Source: Lasiosphaeris hirsuta (lineage: Eukaryota; Ascomycota; Sordariomycetes; Sordariales; Lasiosphaeriaceae). From it: a stretch of DNA of 64,000 nt. Made by a program: the position numbers and the translations under genes. The DNA lies in NCBI GenBank assembly GCA_030549175.1, contig JAUKUA010000001.1, forward strand, positions 7,378,001 through 7,442,000. The letters run 5' to 3'. Below are positions 59,411 through 64,000 of the stretch, in pieces; the stretch's first letter is position 1; each line of letters opens with the position of its first letter. The notes under the pieces were generated by a model. It saw only the letters and a program-made list of their open reading frames with translations, was not told where the DNA came from and made no database searches.

Positions 59411-59499
59411 TGGGATTAGCAGGAATCGAACCTGCGTCGTCTCAGAATTTTGAGTCGCTTGACCACAATGAGATATACTAACCACTATACTATAATCCC
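59411..59499 (-). tRNA. tRNA-His (anticodon GTG) with intron
   Basis: On the minus strand the acceptor stem GGGATTA pairs with TAATCCC, with discriminator A. The A box is TAGTATAGTGGTTAG, as in other eukaryotic tRNA-His. The anticodon stem TCTCA/TGAGA flanks a loop TTGTGG interrupted by a 17-base intron (TCAAGCGACTCAAAATT) after position 37. The T arm is GCAGG-TTCGATT-CCTGC. A TTTT terminator follows within five bases of the 3' end. All stems pair without mismatch, so the gene looks functional; the G at -1 is added after transcription. Confidence 0.92.
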
Positions 59500-59566
59500 T
59501 TTTCGATGAAATTGCCGATCCATATGTGGGTACATGTGTGGAGTGTGGATTTGGCTAGGGCTAAAC

Positions 59567-59587
59567 AAAAAAAAAAAAAAAGGGGGG
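59567..59587. repeat. A15-G6 homopurine tract
   Basis: A run of 15 A followed by 6 G between the tRNA-His gene and the tRNA relic. Confidence 0.85.
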
Positions 59588-59679
59588 CCGCAGCCCTTCC
59601 TCATCCATATAACCACACCCCCACTCCAGAGCGTGGTTCCTACAACCAAAACAAAAAGATCCAGAAAGCTTCATTTGGA

Positions 59680-59801
59680 TGATCGCACTTAGGATTAAAC
59701 TGAGGACCTTTAGCAGAACTTGTCATTCTAAAACGATGCCCTTGAGAGCTCGATCAGTCAATTTTGTTGAGCTGACGTGATACCAACTACACCATGCGAC
59801 C
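59680..59801 (-). pseudogene. Decayed tRNA gene
   Basis: On the minus strand the ends form an acceptor stem GGTCGCA / TGCGATC (one G-T pair), with a good D region TGGTGTAGTTGGTATCACG. Near the 3' end the T arm is CTCAG-TTTAATC-CTAAG, where standard tRNAs would have TTCGATC and CTGAG. The anticodon stem TCAGC has GCTAA instead of GCTGA. All four deviations are C-to-T or G-to-A. The halves are about 57 bases apart, so the anticodon cannot be read with confidence; a large intron or an insertion is possible. The B box is destroyed, so it is probably not transcribed. Confidence 0.5.
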
Positions 59802-60126
59802 AGATGCTTCTTGGGACGCGGGGCTCAATCAAGACGTTGGAATGTGGATATACAGGCTTACCAAGGCTGTCTGTGACTGGATAAGGTCTGGTTTGAACAT
59901 GGCGGCTGGCAACCTCGACGGAACACTGGGCTAGGATACTCTGCATGTAGCAGGTATGTGCAATTGGGAAGCTTGGAAAAGAGTCGTTGTTTCCGCACGT
60001 ATCCCTCGTGGTCTAGTCGCTGCCAAATGTAACCCAAACAATGCTTATTTACTATGCCTATCCGGTGTCAACTGACAACCCGACATCACGACAGCGAGTA
60101 CGGGTATCAAATACGAATTGCGTTCT

Positions 60127-62394
60127 TCAATCATCCAGCCCTCCCCACTCGCCGTCATCCCCACTCCCAGCGGCATCCCCCTCCCCATCGTCTTTCTTCA
60201 CCATCTTGGCCTCCCTCTTCTTCTTCTTGCTCGCCTCAATAGCCCCCCGCATATTATTCTCCTTGCGTCTCTCATACGAGCCTTGCGTCGTGATGGACGC
60301 CTTGCCGCCAGTCCTTCGTGACTCGACGCCTCTGACCTTCAGCTTCCTCTTGTCCACCTTCGCAACCTTGGGCAGAGCATCGAGCAGCCACTTCTGCACG
60401 GTGCCGCCACCCTCCGCCTTCCCATCCTTACCCGCCTGTTTCTCGCTTATGGCGATGACGTTAGCCACGCTCTTAACGAACGGGATATCGTCCTTGGTGT
60501 AAAACGTCACAGCCACACCACCTTCGCGACCGGCCCGGCCCGTCCGCCCGGAGCGGTGTACGTACGCGGCCGCAGAGCCAGGGACGTCGTAGTTGACGAC
60601 ACCGTTGACACCGGCAAAGTCGACGCCACGCGCCAGCACGTCGGTCGTGATGAGGACCCAGACGTCGCCGGCACGGAAGCGCGTCATGATCTTGGACCGG
60701 ATTGAGTCCGGTAGCGATGAGTGTAGCACGGCAATACGGGCGGAACCACCCGCCTCAGGCGGGATGTCATACTTGAGCTCGTCGTGGAGCGACTGGGCAC
60801 GCTCGATTGTCTGCGTGAAAACGAGGAACGGTGGGCGCAGCGGCGGGCCCGAGTCGGCGCTCGAGACGGGGTGCAGTAGCTGGCGCAACGCGAGCAGCTT
60901 ACCTTGCTCAGTTGCCGTGTAGATGAGCTTATGCGTGATGTTTGGCACTGCCGTGTCCTTGAGTCCGACAACGAGCCGGACTAGCGGCTTGGGGTTGGTG
61001 CGTAGATATTTTGCCCGTTTCTCAACTTGCTTTGTGATGAGCGTTTCGATGTTGGAGCCCATGGTGGCGGACCAGCAGGTCAGGCTCAAGTCCGGGTTAA
61101 TGCAGGCTCTCCAGATGCCCAGTGTCTGCTTGCGGAAGATGGGATCGAGAAGGACATCCGCCTCGTCAAGGATCAACGACCTGACCGATGGCAGCATCCT
61201 CTTCACCCCCGGTTTCCCTCCTGTCAAGAAATTCAGCAGAATCTTGGGCGTCGTCACGAGGATGTCCACTCTGGCAGGTCCCTTGGGCTCCTTGGAACGG
61301 CCCTTCTTGTCGCCCTTTTCAGCATCCGAACCCTCTTCCTCGCTCTCTTGCTCAGCACCATCCTCCTGCTTGCTCTCAGCAACGCCCTCTGCATCCTCCT
61401 CCAGCCCCTCCTGCCGCACCTCGTCAGCCACCAGGTTCAAGCTCTTCTTCATCAACACCACCCTAACCCCGGTCCCCAGCGCCAGCTTCCGCCCCTCGTT
61501 CACAATCTGACTGGCCAGCTCCCTCGTCGGTGCAACAACAATCGCCTCGAGCACATACTCCCGCGCCTCCCCCTCCTTAACCTCTCCACGTCTGCTCATC
61601 ACCCCATCAATCGCCGGGATCAAGAAACTAATTGTCTTCCCGCTGCCTGTAGGCGCGACTCCTAGGAAGTCGACCCCCCTGTCCCCGCCGAAATTTATGT
61701 CCTTGGACTTCTTCAGCGCCGTCTGCGGCCGCAGCAGCAGCGGCAGGGCGCCCATCTGCACCTCGGTGGGCACGCGGAAGCCCTGGCGGGTGAGGTTTTC
61801 GGCGAGGGTGGGGTGGACGTCGTAGACGTACCTGAGGGCGCCGAAGGCGGCGAGGGGCTGGGGGTAGATTTGCTTCTTGTCGTCTTTGCCCGCGGCCGCC
61901 GGGTCGGGCTTGGGGGTGGCCTCGACCTTCTTGCCCTTCCTCGACCTCTTGGTCGGGGGTTCTTCTGCTGGCGGCGGCGGCGCGGTGCGGGAGAGGATGG
62001 TGAGCTTGAGCCTGTGCGAGCGCAGGATCTGGCGGCATTCGTCCTCGTCGAGGAGCTTGGAGGCCTCGGGCTTGGAAGCAAGGGGTTCGGGGTTGGCGGC
62101 GGGAGCTGAGACGGTTGAGGTGGTGTCGGGCGCCGGGGCCGCTGGCTTGGGGTTGAAGTAGTCGACATCGCTCACTTCGCTGTCGTTGTCGCTATCCTCG
62201 CCGTCTGCTGCATCGTCGGCCTGAGCACCCTTTCTCCTCTTCCTCTTCTTGCTTTTTGTTGTGCCGATATCGTCGTGGAAAAACTGTGGGTTCGGGCGCG
62301 ATCCCGACGAGGGGAGGAGTGGTGTGCCAGCCGTTTGCGCTTTCCTTTGGGGATTGGGCTTGAGGCCCCGGGAGAGGACCTTCAGAATATCCAT
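60127..62394 (-). CDS. DEAD-box ATP-dependent RNA helicase Rok1-like
   Basis: A nucleolar helicase for early 40S ribosome assembly (18S rRNA processing). A single exon of 755 residues. The N-terminus MDILKVLSRGLKPN is the Rok1 signature, and ATG 62394 is chosen because of it; the frame is open to 62526. A basic nuclear-localisation stretch (KSKKRKRRKG) follows. Helicase motifs in order are FRVPTEVQMGALP (Q motif), GVAPTGSGKT (I), VVAPTRELASQ (Ia), VTTPKILL (Ib), LDEADVLL (II), CWSATM (III, SAT), LVFTQTIERA (IV), ITTDVLARGVDF (V) and HRSGRTGRAG (VI). Between Ia and Ib lies an acidic, low-complexity insertion of about 55 residues. The C-terminus is basic, then acidic. It follows the SAM37-like gene on the same strand. 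Confidence 0.94.
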   Translation of the reverse strand: MDILKVLSRGLKPNPQRKAQTAGTPLLPSSGSRPNPQFFHDDIGTTKSKKRKRRKGAQADDAADGEDSDNDSEVSDVDYFNPKPAAPAPDTTSTVSAPAANPEPLASKPEASKLLDEDECRQILRSHRLKLTILSRTAPPPPAEEPPTKRSRKGKKVEATPKPDPAAAGKDDKKQIYPQPLAAFGALRYVYDVHPTLAENLTRQGFRVPTEVQMGALPLLLRPQTALKKSKDINFGGDRGVDFLGVAPTGSGKTISFLIPAIDGVMSRRGEVKEGEAREYVLEAIVVAPTRELASQIVNEGRKLALGTGVRVVLMKKSLNLVADEVRQEGLEEDAEGVAESKQEDGAEQESEEEGSDAEKGDKKGRSKEPKGPARVDILVTTPKILLNFLTGGKPGVKRMLPSVRSLILDEADVLLDPIFRKQTLGIWRACINPDLSLTCWSATMGSNIETLITKQVEKRAKYLRTNPKPLVRLVVGLKDTAVPNITHKLIYTATEQGKLLALRQLLHPVSSADSGPPLRPPFLVFTQTIERAQSLHDELKYDIPPEAGGSARIAVLHSSLPDSIRSKIMTRFRAGDVWVLITTDVLARGVDFAGVNGVVNYDVPGSAAAYVHRSGRTGRAGREGGVAVTFYTKDDIPFVKSVANVIAISEKQAGKDGKAEGGGTVQKWLLDALPKVAKVDKRKLKVRGVESRRTGGKASITTQGSYERRKENNMRGAIEASKKKKREAKMVKKDDGEGDAAGSGDDGEWGGLDD

Positions 62395-62880
62395 GGCGAT
62401 CGAGTGTGATTTGGTTGTTGATGCGCAAATCCGAAATTTTGGAAAGGCAATTGGCAAGGCTGACGGGGAAAAATTGGCCTGCCCCGCAGTGGAGACAACA
62501 CGGGGAGCTTTGGCCTCGTTCGCCAATTAGCGGATAGGACCGAGCAGGGATGGTGCAGCCTTGTAAATGCGAGCAGTTGACGAGGGGACACGGGGACACT
62601 GAATGATAGAAAGGTATAACATAACATCAAATATCGACTGCGAGTAGGGGACCAGATGAAGAAAACAGTATTTCAAGAAGAAAAAAAATCCCTTGCTACC
62701 AAGCCATTACAGTACTCGAGTGTAAATTTTCAAAGACTTGACATCATACACGTCATACGTTCAGGTGTCGAGTTGATTCCTATGGTGATAGATACATTGG
62801 CCCTTCGATGTTGGGGCCATCCATCTCGGCCGAGTATGGCATGTCATCCACTCCGTAAATCATATACTACACTCCGCACG
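62395..62880. other. Intergenic region between tandem genes
   Basis: A 486-base spacer holding the 3' flank of the SAM37-like gene and the promoter of the helicase gene. It is AT-rich at about 62640-62760. No feature is seen. Confidence 0.5.
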
Positions 62881-64000
62881 CTACCTCCCGTACGGAGCCC
62901 CAGCCAACCCAGAAAGTGGCCTCTTCCATATTTGAAGAGGTAACCCAAAGGCAGGCAATCCACCCAACGACCGCAGACTTGGCCCATATCCTGCCATTGA
63001 GCCGAAACCCAGCACAGCCGAAGTAGCAAAGGTGAGGAAGAGCATATTCGCCGCAAGAGACGTCCCGACGCTACCTTTGTGTGCATTCCCCACCGCCTGA
63101 CTTTGAAGTGCCCGCCTCTTTACACCAGCCCAAAACCGGTGCCACGCCTGCCCAAACACAGGCACATCCTTGATCAGCCCATTGGCAAACCGGGCTCCAA
63201 CCCGGAGAACTCGGTTCTCCGGCCCATCCCGCACCCATAGCAACTTCGACCCTGGAGGGAATACCGCGGCCCATAGCTTTTTGAGAGCCTGCGCACAGGT
63301 CGGGTACTTTTCCCTCATAACGTCACTCAACCACGGCCTCGGCAAGGCCGTAACATCCATCAACGCCAGGTACGCAAGCCCAAGACACCTCGTCTCCCTG
63401 CTGACCCCATCCCAATCCACCGCAGCCAGCACCTCCAAAACGTCCCCGGCCAACCTCTCCAACCTAATCCGGCCCTTCTGCTCCGGCGCCAGCATCTCGC
63501 GCACCGTCTTCTTGGCGGTGACCCACCCCGCGGCGGCGGCCGCCGCCTCCAGCCGCTCCTCCTTCTCCGCCACCGCGTCCGTGTCGAGCGCCGACATACC
63601 GAGGTGCTCGGCGCGGCGCGTCATGGCGGCGCGGATCGCCGGCGGCTCGGTCCAGGCCAGCGGGAAGGGCAGGATGGCGCTGTAGGCGGGGCGGGTGCCG
63701 GCGGCCCAGTTGGCCGAAGAGACGTAGAGGGAGAGGGCGAGCAGGGGCGCCGCGTGCAGCGCCAGGAAGGCCGTGTACGCGGCCGAGTCGGCCTTCTGGG
63801 CGGGGGTCAGGGGCGGTCCGTCGCGGACGACGCCGGTGGTGCGCATGGAGATGGAGGTGGCGGTTTGAATGAAGGCGGTGATGGCGGCGAAGCTGGGTAT
63901 CCAGGTATTGGTGGAGCGGATGTAGAGGGAGGGGAGCTGATCTGGGAGGGTGTTAGTGGAGGATTTGAGAGGCGGCGGGGTGTCTTACTGGTTGGCACAG
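62881..64000 (-). CDS. SAM37/Tom37 (metaxin-like) mitochondrial outer-membrane protein, 5' end missing
   Basis: A subunit of the sorting and assembly machinery that inserts beta-barrel proteins. The visible exons are >64000-63989 (12 bases) and 63941-62881 (352 full codons plus the stop-side end). The intron is 47 bases with GTAAGA and CCCAG signals; the join reads VPT|N|QLPSLYIRSTNTWIPSF, matching the N-terminal thioredoxin-like part of the family. Then comes TPAQKADSAAYTAFL with LSLYVSSANWAAGTRPAYS and LPFPLAWTEPPAIR, characteristic of the fungal Tom37 C-terminal domain. Near the C-terminus a hydrophobic stretch (AANMLFLTFATSAVLGFG) is probably the membrane segment. The start codon lies beyond the right edge. 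Confidence 0.85.

Larger units (their letters stand above)
58058..60126. other. Intergenic region holding tRNA sequences
   Basis: About 2.07 kb with no protein gene. It carries one good tRNA gene and one decayed one (listed separately). A 16-base tRNA-like 5' end (TCCCTCGTGGTCTAGT) also lies at 60002-60017. The A15-G6 tract at 59567-59587 sits between the tRNA sequences. Confidence 0.55.

Noticed and set aside
60002..60030. Possible tRNA-Glu/Gly 5' end (TCCCTCGTGGTCTAGT)
   Set aside because: Only about 16 bases match; the D stem and all downstream arms are missing.

Overview
The window is nuclear DNA of a filamentous ascomycete, most likely a Sordariomycete. The evidence is eukaryotic gene structure (introns of about 45-130 nt with GTAAGT-like donors and CTAAC/CTGAC branch points), GC-rich coding DNA, fungal-specific families (GH18 chitinase with an N-terminal linker, Kre9/Knh1-like GPI protein, Ame1-type kinetochore subunit, UPF0658, SAM37/metaxin) and a Pol III tRNA-His with a small intron. 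I could not fix genus or species from sequence alone. Gene models were joined by hand from open frames and splice sites; each exon set listed keeps frame.

Layout, left to right. 1-5.1 kb: 3' end of an unrecognised gene (+), converging with msh3 (-). 5.1-9.0 kb: gene-poor. 9.0-10.8 kb: MFS sugar transporter (+). 10.8-14.7 kb: gene-poor, with a TG microsatellite and G runs. 14.7-17.9 kb: Iec1-like zinc-finger protein (-) divergent from RanGAP (+). 18.5-19.1 kb: small membrane protein (+). 20.5-22.2 kb: GH18 chitinase (+). 23 kb: DUF202 membrane protein (-). 25.0-26.7 kb: Ala/Pro-rich secreted wall-like protein (+). 27.0-27.6 kb: GNAT acetyltransferase (-). 28.9-29.9 kb: twin CX9C Emi1/PANTS-like protein (+). 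30.1-32.4 kb: Ame1/CENP-U-like inner kinetochore protein (-). 33.7-34.9 kb: Erd2/KDEL-receptor-like protein with a long acidic tail (+). 35.7-38.7 kb: succinate dehydrogenase subunit B (-) divergent from a Ptc7-like PP2C phosphatase (+). 40.1-40.8 kb: Ser/Thr-rich GPI protein (-). 43.0-44.2 kb: Hpm1-like histidine methyltransferase (-), divergent from a Baeyer-Villiger-type monooxygenase (45.6-47.6 kb, +). 48.1-48.6 kb: SDHAF3/Acn9 (-). 49.3-51.3 kb: decayed coding fragments on both strands. 51.6-53.7 kb: PPP4R2/Psy4-like subunit (-) with a splice or frame problem near its 5' end. 53.7-56.9 kb: gene-poor, repeats. 56.9-58.1 kb: UPF0658 Golgi membrane protein (+). 59.4-59.8 kb: tRNA-His and a decayed tRNA. 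60.1-62.4 kb: Rok1-type DEAD-box helicase (-). 62.9-64.0 kb: SAM37/metaxin-like protein (-, 5' end missing).

The genes are mostly conserved housekeeping genes and I see no operon-like or biosynthetic cluster. Mitochondrial genes recur (sdhB, SDHAF3, Ptc7-like, SAM37-like and possibly the twin CX9C protein); sdhB and its dedicated assembly factor lie about 11 kb apart. I did not find a convincing novel multi-gene system. The most useful observations are gene-structure ones: tiny first exons that hold functional N-termini (Ame1-like, Erd2-like), a likely one-base frame problem in the PPP4R2 homologue, the decayed locus with opposing related segments, and a tRNA relic whose changes in the T arm and anticodon stem are C-to-T/G-to-A type.
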